64,000 bases of DNA from Planctomycetota bacterium (GTDB lineage Bacteria > Planctomycetota > SZUA-567): contig JAGUZQ010000114.1 in the NCBI GenBank assembly GCA_020060765.1, forward strand, positions 1-64,000, given 5' to 3'. The notes beneath the pieces were generated by a model. That model saw only the letters and a program-made list of their open reading frames with translations, was not told where the DNA came from and searched no databases. A program made the translations under genes and the position numbers. Each line of letters starts with the position of its first letter. Position 1 is the first letter of the stretch. Positions 15,725 to 23,790 of this stretch are shown here, one piece after another.

Positions 15725-18219
15725 CGGAAAAACGCTCCGAAAATAAGGCGGAAGCGCCGCGCCGGTTCGACCGGGGAAAGTTTCTGTCTTTCTGTCTGGC
15801 GCTGGCGGCGCTGCTGGGATTGTTTTTCAGCGACACGTTTATTCACGGAAAATTTTTAAGCCCCGCCGATCTGCTGTTGCAGAAGGAGGGGCTTGTTTCT
15901 TTGCGGCAGACTTCCGAACCGGCTCATCGCCTGATGTCGGATTCAGCCTATCAGTTTCTGCCCTGGCAAAAATTGACTTACATTTCGCTCGCTGGCGACT
16001 GGCGCGTACCGTTTCGTAATCCTTATACTTATTGCGGTTCTCCTCATTTCGCCAACCTGATTGCATCGCCCCTATGCCCGACTCGCGCGGTTCCGTCCGA
16101 CGTTTCGCCCCGCCTGAATGCGGCGCTGCATTCGCTGGAGCTGCTGCTGGCGGGGATAGGCATGTATCTGCTGCTGTGGGCTTTGGGGGTGGGAGAACTG
16201 TCGCGCTGGTTTGGCGGCATGGCCTGGACATTCAGCGGTTTTCTCGTGGTGTGGAAATTATGGCCGCAGTCGGCGGCGGCGTATCCGCTGACCTGGCTGC
16301 TGCTGGGGCTGGTGCTGGCGGAAATAAAATACTGGCGCGCGTCATTACTGGTTACGGCCTGCTCGGTGGCGCTTTCCTTTCTGGGCGGGCATCCGCAGAC
16401 GACCAGCCAGATGCTGTTCGCCGCAGGCACTTACGCCTTGTACCGGGTCTTCACCGCGCGGGACTGGCGGCTGGCGGCAGGAGCGGGCGCGTGGTGGCTG
16501 GCGGGGGTTGGAGTCGGCGCGGGACTGGCGGCGTTTTTCCTCATTCCCGCCGCCGATTACCTTACGCACAGTTACGCCTGGGGCACGCGGGTGGAAAACG
16601 CGCTGCCGTTCTGGAGTTGGATCGCGCCTGACTGGCGGTCTTTGCCGGGGCAGTTTTTTCCCTATCTGTTCGGCAGCCGGTTGGCCGGTTATCTGCCGCT
16701 GGACAGGGTCATCGGCGCGACCAACACCAACGAAATCGCGGGTGCTTATGTCTGCTGGCTGTTGCCGGTGGCGCTGCTGCCGCTGGCGTTTTTTCGGAGA
16801 AGGCGGATTCCCGAATTCGGTTTCTGGGCAGGCTGGTGGGCGGCGGCAATGCTGCTGGCGATCAGTTTTCCCGTAATCACGCAGGCACTCCGGCTGGTGC
16901 CGGTGCTCGGCAGCGCGGCGTGGCAGCGGCTGCTGCTGTTTGGGGGACTGGCGCTGGTGATTGTCGCGGCGCGGCTGCTGGATGACCTGCTAGTTAATCC
17001 GCTGTCGAAAAATGAAGCCCGGCGGCTTTGCCTGGGGTTAGGAGGCTTCGCCCTGTGCGCGCTGCTGACGGCGGGAGTTATGCGGAGTGCGCGCAACGTT
17101 ATCAGGGAAAAAGTCGTCTGCCCCCGGCTGGCGCAGTTCCAGGAAAAATTCGCCGACAACCCTGTCTTCCAAAATGAAACCGCAGACTCCCTTATACAGC
17201 GCCTGGAAAAAACCACGGTGGCTTATCCGGCTTGGATCGGAGTGATTGCGCTGGCGGGGCTGGCGGGAGTGCTGGCGGCGGGAGGCGCAATCCGCAACAG
17301 CCTGCTGCCGCGCGGAAGCCTGCTCCTCGCGGTGGTGCTGCTTGACCTGTTCTGGTTTGGCAGGAATTACACTCCTGCCATTTCACCCGGTCTGCATTAT
17401 CCGGTTTCGGAAGAAATAGCGTATCTGCAAAAAAACGCCGTCGGCTACCGGCTGGCCGCCTCAGGGGAACGCGCGCTGCCCCCCAATGTTTTCATGGCAT
17501 ACGGCTTGTCTGATATCCGCGGGTACGACGCGATCGAGCCGCGGGAATACATGGATTTCTGCGTGGCGGTTTTCGGCATGGAAAAAAACCGGCCGCCCAA
17601 TTTCCGGTTTCTCACGCACCGGGATTACACCCATCCGCTGGCGGATTTCCTGGGAGTTAAATATCTGCTCAGTGACCGACCGCTGGCGGAACGAGATTTG
17701 GTTTCGCGCACCCGCTTCCGTCAGGTTTTTCAGACCGGAGACACCTTTATTTACGAAAACACGCGCGTCATGCCGGGTTTGTATCTGGCGGAAAACGTGG
17801 AGTTCCTGCCTGACGCCATGGAGCGGCTGCGGCGGTTGCAGAACTGGCGGCACGACAGTTTCGAGGCGGTGGTGGAGGAGGTAAGTATCGCCAAGCGCTA
17901 CGCCACCGGCGGCACGATTACGGCCAGAAGCGGTGGCGGCGACGAATTTGTTTTTGAAGCCGATTTGTCCGCGCCGGGATTCGCGGTCTTCGCCCAGACC
18001 TGGCTGCGGGATTGGAACGCGACCGTCAACGGGAAGGATGCAAAAGTATACCGCACAAACCACGCTTTTCTTGGCCTGCAAGTTCCGGCGGGGAAAAGCG
18101 AGATCAGATTGTCTTATCGTCCCCACGGACTGACGACAGGCATCGCGGTTTCGCTGGCGGCGGTCTTGTGTCTGCTGGCACTGCTGGTTGCGGCGGGACG
18201 GAAGTCTGTTATTTCATGA
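15721..18219 (+). CDS. YfhO-family large membrane protein
   Basis: An 832-residue protein with a GT-C-like layout. There is an N-terminal membrane helix (SFCLALAALLGLFF), an extracytoplasmic loop with FLPWQKLTY and NPYTYCGSPHFAN, then about ten further hydrophobic helices to about residue 560, and a large C-terminal periplasmic part with DIRGYDAIEPREY, FLGVKYLLSDRP and FAQTWLRDWNATVNGK. These match bacterial YfhO proteins, which are linked to glycosylation of teichoic acids or other surface glycans in Firmicutes; the role here is unknown. The ATG overlaps the lipoprotein stop (ATGA). The 3' end overlaps that of the convergent epimerase gene by 11 bp. Confidence 0.85.
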   Translation: MTEKRSENKAEAPRRFDRGKFLSFCLALAALLGLFFSDTFIHGKFLSPADLLLQKEGLVSLRQTSEPAHRLMSDSAYQFLPWQKLTYISLAGDWRVPFRNPYTYCGSPHFANLIASPLCPTRAVPSDVSPRLNAALHSLELLLAGIGMYLLLWALGVGELSRWFGGMAWTFSGFLVVWKLWPQSAAAYPLTWLLLGLVLAEIKYWRASLLVTACSVALSFLGGHPQTTSQMLFAAGTYALYRVFTARDWRLAAGAGAWWLAGVGVGAGLAAFFLIPAADYLTHSYAWGTRVENALPFWSWIAPDWRSLPGQFFPYLFGSRLAGYLPLDRVIGATNTNEIAGAYVCWLLPVALLPLAFFRRRRIPEFGFWAGWWAAAMLLAISFPVITQALRLVPVLGSAAWQRLLLFGGLALVIVAARLLDDLLVNPLSKNEARRLCLGLGGFALCALLTAGVMRSARNVIREKVVCPRLAQFQEKFADNPVFQNETADSLIQRLEKTTVAYPAWIGVIALAGLAGVLAAGGAIRNSLLPRGSLLLAVVLLDLFWFGRNYTPAISPGLHYPVSEEIAYLQKNAVGYRLAASGERALPPNVFMAYGLSDIRGYDAIEPREYMDFCVAVFGMEKNRPPNFRFLTHRDYTHPLADFLGVKYLLSDRPLAERDLVSRTRFRQVFQTGDTFIYENTRVMPGLYLAENVEFLPDAMERLRRLQNWRHDSFEAVVEEVSIAKRYATGGTITARSGGGDEFVFEADLSAPGFAVFAQTWLRDWNATVNGKDAKVYRTNHAFLGLQVPAGKSEIRLSYRPHGLTTGIAVSLAAVLCLLALLVAAGRKSVIS

Positions 18220-19174
18220 AATCGATTACGGTCTGCAACGTGTCGGCCAGCGAGCGGGAAGGAACAAAACCGATCGCCTCGCGCAGGCGGGCGGTATCCG
18301 GCACGCGGCGGAGCATATCCACGAATTCCTCGCCGTAAGCGTCCTGATAGCTTTTGCAGGTGATTTCCGAATTGCTGCCGGTCATCTTTCGGATCATCTT
18401 CGCCAATTCCATGATAGAGATTTCCTGCTGCGAACCGACATTGTAAATATGGCCAACCGTTTCCATACCGTCCGCCAGTTCGTACAGGCATTTCACCACG
18501 TCGCGCACGTCGGTAAAACAGCGTTTCTGTTCCCCGTCGCCGTAGACGGTGATAGTCTCCCCGCGCAGAGCCTGGGCGGTGAAGGTCGGCACCACCATGC
18601 CGTAATGCCCCACCTGGCGCGGGCCGATCGTGTTGAAAAGGCGCGCGATTGTCACCGGCAGCGCGGTGGAATAATAATAGGAATAGGCGTGAAACTCGTC
18701 CATCAGCTTGGATGCGGCGTAAGACCAGCGCCGATGGCGCGAGTTGCCGATAATGGCGTCGTCGTCCTCATTGAACAGTTCCTTCGGATTCTGTCCATAG
18801 ACTTCGCTGGTTGAGGTCATGAGCAGGCGCAGGCGGAACAGGTTGCAGACGCGCAAAACGGTTTCAGTGGTGTGCAGATTTTTTTCAATGGTGTTGACGG
18901 AATCGCTGATTACTTTTTTCACCCCGACGACAGCGGCGAGATGGAAGACGGTTTGCAGGTCGGTAGCAAGGCTGCGCAATAGACTCCCGTCCTCGGCCGA
19001 ACCGACCAGGATGCGGAAGTCGGGGTTGCCTTCCATACCCTTGACGTTTTCAATCAGGCCGGTAGACAAATCGTCAAGCGCAGTCACCCGCCAGCCGTGG
19101 GCAAGCAGATATTCGCACAGATGACTGCCGATAAATCCTGCCCCGCCAGTGACCAGGGCATGGGGTTTTGACAT
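18209..19174 (-). CDS. NAD-dependent sugar-nucleotide epimerase/dehydratase (extended SDR)
   Basis: About 321 residues. The Rossmann motif ALVTGGAGFIGSHLCEY is at the very N-terminus, AAVVGV sits in the middle, the catalytic Thr/Ser in TSTSEVYG, and the Tyr/Lys pair is YAASK. The C-terminal substrate domain has RLFNTIGPRQ. These are features of UDP-glucose 4-epimerase and UDP-glucuronate decarboxylase relatives; the exact nucleotide sugar is uncertain. The ATG at 19174 has GGGAGAAATA upstream. The promoter lies about 130 bp further up, so in-frame codons before 19174 are leader. Probably supplies a surface-glycan sugar; it lies tail to tail with yfhO. Confidence 0.88.
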   Translation of the reverse strand: MSKPHALVTGGAGFIGSHLCEYLLAHGWRVTALDDLSTGLIENVKGMEGNPDFRILVGSAEDGSLLRSLATDLQTVFHLAAVVGVKKVISDSVNTIEKNLHTTETVLRVCNLFRLRLLMTSTSEVYGQNPKELFNEDDDAIIGNSRHRRWSYAASKLMDEFHAYSYYYSTALPVTIARLFNTIGPRQVGHYGMVVPTFTAQALRGETITVYGDGEQKRCFTDVRDVVKCLYELADGMETVGHIYNVGSQQEISIMELAKMIRKMTGSNSEITCKSYQDAYGEEFVDMLRRVPDTARLREAIGFVPSRSLADTLQTVIDFMK

Positions 19175-19524
19175 TATTTCTCCCGGCGGTGCGTGCCGTA
19201 CTGGCATTTTACGCAAGCGCTTCAGTTCGCGCAAAACTTCCGCGCTTCCGTTGGTCGCGGACGCAGAACACGCGAAAGCAAACCGTATCGACGCTAATAG
19301 TATCTCAGCATATTTCCATAAACTGCTGTTGTCAAGCAGATTACCAACACTAACACAAAGCAAACAAAATTCCGGGAGCTGGCGCGATCATCCTTGGCTT
19401 TGGAACTGTAATCAATTAGAATATTTGCAGAATATTAACGCCCCATCGCAAAACTGACAGCTATCTAATGTTTCGCTAACAATCTCCGGTTAGGATTGCG
19501 TTTACCGAGGACAGGAGAGCTATT
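19175..19524. other. Divergent intergenic region, epimerase / response regulator
   Basis: It holds the minus-strand promoter of the epimerase and the leader of the response-regulator gene, which ends in a GGACAGGAGAG ribosome site. No additional gene is seen; in-frame codons upstream of the epimerase start lack coding character. Confidence 0.5.
19307..19335 (-). promoter_or_regulatory. Sigma-70 promoter of the epimerase gene
   Basis: Minus strand: TTGACA (19330-19335), 17-base spacer, TATGCT (19307-19312). The predicted start near 19300 gives a leader of about 125 nt. Confidence 0.65.
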
Positions 19525-20211
19525 ATGCCGAAGGAATCAATTCTTGTAGTGGAAGACGAGGAAGATATTGCGGAGCTTGTCAATTACAATCTCGGCAAGG
19601 AGGGCTATGAAATCACCTGCGCCGCGACGGGTGAAGACGGGCTCAAGCTGGCTCGGATAAAGCGCCCCTCGCTGATAATACTGGATCTTATGCTGCCGGG
19701 AATGGACGGGCTGGAGGTATGCAAGGCGCTCAGGAACGACCCGGCCACCCACGAGATGGCTGTCGTCATGCTGACCGCCAAGGGCGAGGAATCCGACATC
19801 GTGGTGGGGCTGGAGCTGGGGGCGGACGATTACATCATAAAGCCGTTCAGTCCCAAGGTGCTGATCGCCCGGATCAAGGCGATTCTCCGGCGCAAATCCC
19901 GCACCATTCCCACCGAAGAAAGCTGTATCAAAATACACGAGCTGGTTATCACTCCCGGCCGCCATGAGGTACTGCACAAGGGAAAAAGCGTCGACCTTAC
20001 CTTTACCGAGTTCGGCGTTCTACATCTGCTGGCCAGAAGACCGGGCTGGGTGTTTACGCGCAACCAGATTCTAGACGCCGCCCGCGGCCACGACGCCCTG
20101 GCCACGGATCGCGCGGTAGATGTGCAGATCGTGGGGTTGCGCAAAAAACTCGGTTCGGCGGGAAAATATATCGAAACAGTCCGGGGGGTCGGCTATAGGT
20201 TCAAGGAGTAG
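19525..20211 (+). CDS. PhoB-like response regulator
   Basis: A 228-residue OmpR/PhoB-class regulator. The receiver domain (1-120) has the acidic pocket VVEDEEDI, the phosphorylation Asp in LDLMLPGMDG, Thr in MLTAKGEE and Lys in IIKPFSP. The winged helix (about 130-226) shows LTFTEFGVLHLLARRPGWVFTRNQ and ends RGVGYRFKE. Three bases separate it from the histidine kinase gene, so they form one two-component unit. Similarity suggests phosphate sensing, but no pst or phoU gene lies nearby in the window, so the signal is open. Confidence 0.9.
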   Translation: MPKESILVVEDEEDIAELVNYNLGKEGYEITCAATGEDGLKLARIKRPSLIILDLMLPGMDGLEVCKALRNDPATHEMAVVMLTAKGEESDIVVGLELGADDYIIKPFSPKVLIARIKAILRRKSRTIPTEESCIKIHELVITPGRHEVLHKGKSVDLTFTEFGVLHLLARRPGWVFTRNQILDAARGHDALATDRAVDVQIVGLRKKLGSAGKYIETVRGVGYRFKE

Positions 20212-20214
20212 GAC

Positions 20215-22005
20215 ATGCGGCGCAGACGGCTGTTGTGGCAGCTTTATCCCTATTATCTGGTTATAGCGCTGGTTTCGCTGATCGCGGTGGCCGGTTATTC
20301 CGTACACGAGTTGCGCGATTTTTACCTCAAGGAAACAATAGACGACCTTGCCGCGCGCGCGCACCTGTTCCGGGAGCATGTCGAAACCGCAGATCTGGAA
20401 GCAGACGCCGCCCGGATTGACGGCCTGTGCAAGAAGCTGGCCAAAAAGCCCGATACAAGGATAACCGTTATTCTTTTTAACGGCAGGGTGATCGGCGACA
20501 GCGAGAAAAATCCGGAGGACATGGACAACCACGCCAATCGCCCGGAAATCAGGCAGGCTCTGAAAGACGGCCTCGGTTGGGAATTGCGGCACAGCGACAC
20601 CGTGCGGAAAAACATGCTGTACGTGGCTGTTCCTGTCGGGCAAGAGCCTTATCCACAGGCGGTGGTGCGCATATCGATTTTCGTGACAGGCTTCGAACAC
20701 ACGCTGGGAATGGTCTACTCCCGCATCGCCCTGGGCGGACTGCTCATCGCCGCGCTGACCGCAGCGCTGTTCTTCGTGGTCTCCCGCCATATCAGTAAGC
20801 CCATAGAGGAGATGAAGAACAATATTCTCGCCTTTGCCCGGGGAGATTTCACCCGCAAGCTGACCGTGCCTGAATCGGAGGAACTCGGCGTCCTGGCCGA
20901 AGCGGTTAACGAGATGGCGCGGGAACTGGACAAGAAACTACAGACCATCACCCAGCAGCGGAACGAACAGGAGTCCATCTTCGGCAGCATGCTGGAGGGA
21001 GTCGTTGCCGTGGACAAGGACGAACGCATCGTCCATCTGAACCGCGCGGCGGAGGAAATCCTCGGCTGTGAAGCCGCCAAGTCAAAGGGACGATTCGTGC
21101 AGGAAGTGATTCGTAACCCCGAATTGCAGTCATTTGTCCAATCCGCGCTCGAAAGCAAAGACCTGACCGAAAGCGACATCTCCTGGCACGACGAGGAGGA
21201 GCGTTACTTCCAGATCAGGGGATCGGCGCTGCGCGACGGCTCAGGCAACAGCATCGGCGCGGTGGTGGTGATAAACGAGGTCACGCGGCTGTACCGGCTG
21301 GAACGAATCAGGCGCGATTTCGTCGCCAACGTCTCCCACGAACTGCGCACGCCCATCACCTCGATCCGGGGATTTGCCGAGACCCTGCTGGAGAGCGACA
21401 AGAAAGACGGGGAGGAGGCGAAGCGCTTTCTCAATATCATTATCCGCCAGTCCAGCCGCCTGAACGCGATTATCGAGGATCTGCTCGCCTTTTCGCGCCT
21501 GGAAAAACAGTCGGAGCAGAACGAGGTCAGGCTTTCGCCCGGCAATGTGAAGGAAGTGCTGCTGGTCGCCGCGCAGGCGTGCGAGATGCAGGCGGCGGAG
21601 AAAAACATCTCCGTGCGGATAAACTGTAACGATACCATCATGGCGGAGATGGATGAAGACCTGCTGGAACGCGCCGTCACCAACCTGATCGACAACGCCG
21701 TCAAGTACAGCCCCGCCGACACGCGGGTGGAGGTGGAATGCCATGAGGCTGGCGACGGCGTGGTACTCAGCGTTGCCGACCAGGGGCCAGGTATCGCCGA
21801 GGAACATCTGGCGCGGATTTTTGAACGCTTCTACCGGGTCGACAAGGCGCGCAGCCGTAAATTGGGCGGCACCGGCTTGGGACTAGCCATAGTGAAACAC
21901 ATCGCCAAGGTACACGGCGGCAACGTGGAGGTGGAAAGCGTGCTGGGCAAGGGCAGCAGGTTTTCCATCTATCTGCGCAAACCCGTCGCCGTCGGCAAAA
22001 GGTAA
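20215..22005 (+). CDS. PhoR-like sensor histidine kinase
   Basis: A 596-residue membrane kinase. One helix near the N-terminus (LYPYYLVIALVSLIAVAGYS) and a second at about 170-190 (ALGGLLIAALTAALFFVVS) bracket an extracytoplasmic sensor region. Then come HAMP (ISKPIEEMKNNILAFARGDF), a PAS domain (SMLEGVVAVDKDERIVHLNR), HisKA with the phospho-accepting His in NVSHELRTP, and HATPase with N-box NLIDNAVKYS, DQGPGI and GTGLGLAIVKH. All catalytic boxes are intact. It starts just after the PhoB-like gene, with AAGGAG at that gene's end, and is followed by a terminator. Confidence 0.92.
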   Translation: MRRRRLLWQLYPYYLVIALVSLIAVAGYSVHELRDFYLKETIDDLAARAHLFREHVETADLEADAARIDGLCKKLAKKPDTRITVILFNGRVIGDSEKNPEDMDNHANRPEIRQALKDGLGWELRHSDTVRKNMLYVAVPVGQEPYPQAVVRISIFVTGFEHTLGMVYSRIALGGLLIAALTAALFFVVSRHISKPIEEMKNNILAFARGDFTRKLTVPESEELGVLAEAVNEMARELDKKLQTITQQRNEQESIFGSMLEGVVAVDKDERIVHLNRAAEEILGCEAAKSKGRFVQEVIRNPELQSFVQSALESKDLTESDISWHDEEERYFQIRGSALRDGSGNSIGAVVVINEVTRLYRLERIRRDFVANVSHELRTPITSIRGFAETLLESDKKDGEEAKRFLNIIIRQSSRLNAIIEDLLAFSRLEKQSEQNEVRLSPGNVKEVLLVAAQACEMQAAEKNISVRINCNDTIMAEMDEDLLERAVTNLIDNAVKYSPADTRVEVECHEAGDGVVLSVADQGPGIAEEHLARIFERFYRVDKARSRKLGGTGLGLAIVKHIAKVHGGNVEVESVLGKGSRFSIYLRKPVAVGKR

Positions 22006-22037
22006 GAATACAGCGAAATTGTTATCGAAAACAAAAC

Positions 22038-22068
22038 CGCCATCCGATTGCCCGGGATGGCGTTTTTT
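22038..22068 (+). terminator. Rho-independent terminator after phoR-like gene
   Basis: CGCCATCC (22038-22045) pairs perfectly with GGATGGCG (22055-22062), followed by six T residues. Confidence 0.85.
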
Positions 22069-22107
22069 CTACAGAAGCTATCTCCATCCAAGTTGTTGCG
22101 TGCGATT

Positions 22108-22192
22108 AGTTCCTCCCCTTCCAGGGGAGGTTAGGTGGGGTGAATGCCTCTCCCCTTTCACCCCCCTCTAACTCACCCCGGAGGGGGAGAGC
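22108..22192. repeat. GC-rich palindromic intergenic repeat
   Basis: Two G/C-rich inverted units lie back to back: CCTCCCC/GGGGAGG followed by TTAGGTGGGG, then a second half running CACCCCCCTCTAACTCACCC and GGAGGGGGAGAG. The halves are imperfect reverse complements of each other. This kind of element is common between genes in many genomes; no other copy was seen in the window. Confidence 0.5.
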
Positions 22193-22312
22193 CTCAGCAT
22201 ATCGACCACTGCTAACGTTAATTGATGTTACACGCAATTCGCCACGTACTCTCTTTCCGGAAAATTTCGACAAAATTATTCTTGCATTCACCGATAAACA
22301 GGGTATATGTGA

Positions 22313-22425
22313 CTGAAACAGCGCACGCGTCTTGCGCGGCGTTGTTTCAGAGTCGTTCTTTTATGGGGCAAGCCTGACAGCTGTCCCGCCGAAGCAAGCC
22401 CGGCAGGGCTGTTTCCAAAAGAAAC
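22313..22425 (+). ncRNA. Candidate structured leader RNA upstream of aclB
   Basis: An extended stem begins CTGAAACA (22313-22320) / TGTTTCAG (22343-22350), with inner GCGCA/TGCGC and a five-base bulge. It is followed by a region with two related units starting GCAAGCC (about 22369 and 22394) that can fold as ACAGC...GGCTGT, and by GTTTC-CAAAA-GAAAC (22411-22425). The ATP-citrate-lyase-like operon starts 124 bp downstream. I could not match it to the TPP, FMN, cobalamin, SAM, glycine, ZTP or c-di-GMP classes. It could be a regulatory leader or simply a structured repeat. Confidence 0.4.
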
Positions 22426-22548
22426 GGTGAGTATGAGCGCTATTAATTCAACCTTCGCATCCTCTCGTTTCCCCAAGCTTCCCTTTCATTATCTCACGCA
22501 TTGCGCTGGCAGTGCGGGTTCTCTCGTTTTTTCTCGGAGGGTCAAGGC

Positions 22549-23790
22549 ATGTCTGTTCAGATAACGGAACTGACATTTCTGGAGCAACTGGCGCGGCGAT
22601 TCTCGCTGCCTGTTCCGGAATTTCTGGAAGCGAACGCGCCCCGCGCAAAGGTGCGCGAAGCGCTGGAGCGCTGGGGCGGCAAGGGTATAGCGAAAGCCGA
22701 CGTGATGAGCGGCGGCCGGGGGAAATCCGGCGCGGTCAAGCTGGTGGAGGAAGCCCAGGAAGCCGCGCGCGTCCTGCGCGCTCTTTCCACCATCGAAGTC
22801 AAGGGACACCAGGCTCGCACCGCCTACCTGACGCAGTTCATCGAGGCGGAAACGCAGATCTATTCCTGCATCACCTACGATTCCCGGTATCTCGCTCCCA
22901 GCATGACCCTGTCGATGCAGGGCGGAGTCGACATCGAGTCGGTCGGGGCGGAAGGCAAGGTCACCTTCCCCGTCGACGTGTTCAAGGGGCTGGACGCCTA
23001 CCAGGCTTCCGACGGCCTGACCCAGATCGGCTGTCCGAATAAAATCATTTCCGCCATGTCGCGTACGCTGGTTAATCTGTGGGACATGTTTATCTCCACC
23101 GGCATGAGGATGTGCGAGGTCAATCCCTGGCGCGTCACCAAAGGCGGCGAGCCATACGCCTGCGACTTCAAGGCGATTTTCGACTCGGCCAATTTCAAAG
23201 TGCAGAATCCCGACATCAAGTTTCCCGAATACCCGGAGAGCGTGAGTGACTTCGAGGAGGAAATGGCCGCCTGGGACGCTTCCAGCCACCAGGGACAGGC
23301 GCACGTCAGCGACCTCGGCGGTGACCTCGTTCTGCCGATCCTCTTCGGCGGCGGCGCCAGCACCATCATCGCCGAGACGCTGGAACTCGCGGGCGGCCGG
23401 CCGATTTTCCTCTCCGACTTCGGCGGCAACCCGCCTTATGAAAGAATGAAAGGCACGGCGGAAAAATGTTTCCGTCATCATCTCGCCAACGCCTCCACCT
23501 TGCTTATTCTCGGCGGCAAGGCCAACAACACGCGGGTAGACATCACTTTCCAGGCCATCGGCGACGCGCTGCTGGGCTATGTCGACGAGCATGGCCCCAT
23601 CGACATTCCTATTGTAATCGGCCGGGGCGGGCCGCGCATGGTGCCGGGTTTTATCGCCATGCGGGAGACGCTGGAAAGCATCCGCGTTCCCTACGTGATT
23701 TTCGGGCACGACACCCCGTTGACGCTGGTGGCCGAATACGCCGCCAAACTCGCCAGGTTCGTCAAGCAGCAAAAGGAGGCGGCGAAATGA
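22549..23790 (+). CDS. aclB: ATP-citrate lyase small subunit-like (ATP-grasp and citrate-binding domains)
   Basis: About 413 residues, near the size of AclB in green sulfur bacteria. The first half is a succinyl-CoA-synthetase-beta-like ATP-grasp fold (VMSGGRGKSGAVKLVEEAQE, QFIEAETQIYSCITYDSRY, MCEVNPWRV). The second half matches the citrate-binding module of ATP-citrate lyase (LFGGGASTIIAETLELAGG, LLILGGKANNTRVDITFQ, IGRGGPRMVPGF, VIFGHDTP). It would bind ATP and the carboxylate substrate and make the acyl-phosphate. The ATG at 22549 has GGAGGGTCAAGGC before it. Its stop overlaps the large-subunit start (ATGA). Confidence 0.82.
   Translation: MSVQITELTFLEQLARRFSLPVPEFLEANAPRAKVREALERWGGKGIAKADVMSGGRGKSGAVKLVEEAQEAARVLRALSTIEVKGHQARTAYLTQFIEAETQIYSCITYDSRYLAPSMTLSMQGGVDIESVGAEGKVTFPVDVFKGLDAYQASDGLTQIGCPNKIISAMSRTLVNLWDMFISTGMRMCEVNPWRVTKGGEPYACDFKAIFDSANFKVQNPDIKFPEYPESVSDFEEEMAAWDASSHQGQAHVSDLGGDLVLPILFGGGASTIIAETLELAGGRPIFLSDFGGNPPYERMKGTAEKCFRHHLANASTLLILGGKANNTRVDITFQAIGDALLGYVDEHGPIDIPIVIGRGGPRMVPGFIAMRETLESIRVPYVIFGHDTPLTLVAEYAAKLARFVKQQKEAAK

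Noticed and set aside
19525-22005. Firm assignment as the phosphate-sensing PhoBR
   Set aside because: Domain order fits, but no pst, phoU or pho-box evidence is visible; only a PhoBR-like label is justified.
22313-22548. Cobalamin, TPP, FMN or SAM riboswitch
   Set aside because: None of the conserved boxes of these classes could be found; only generic stems are seen.
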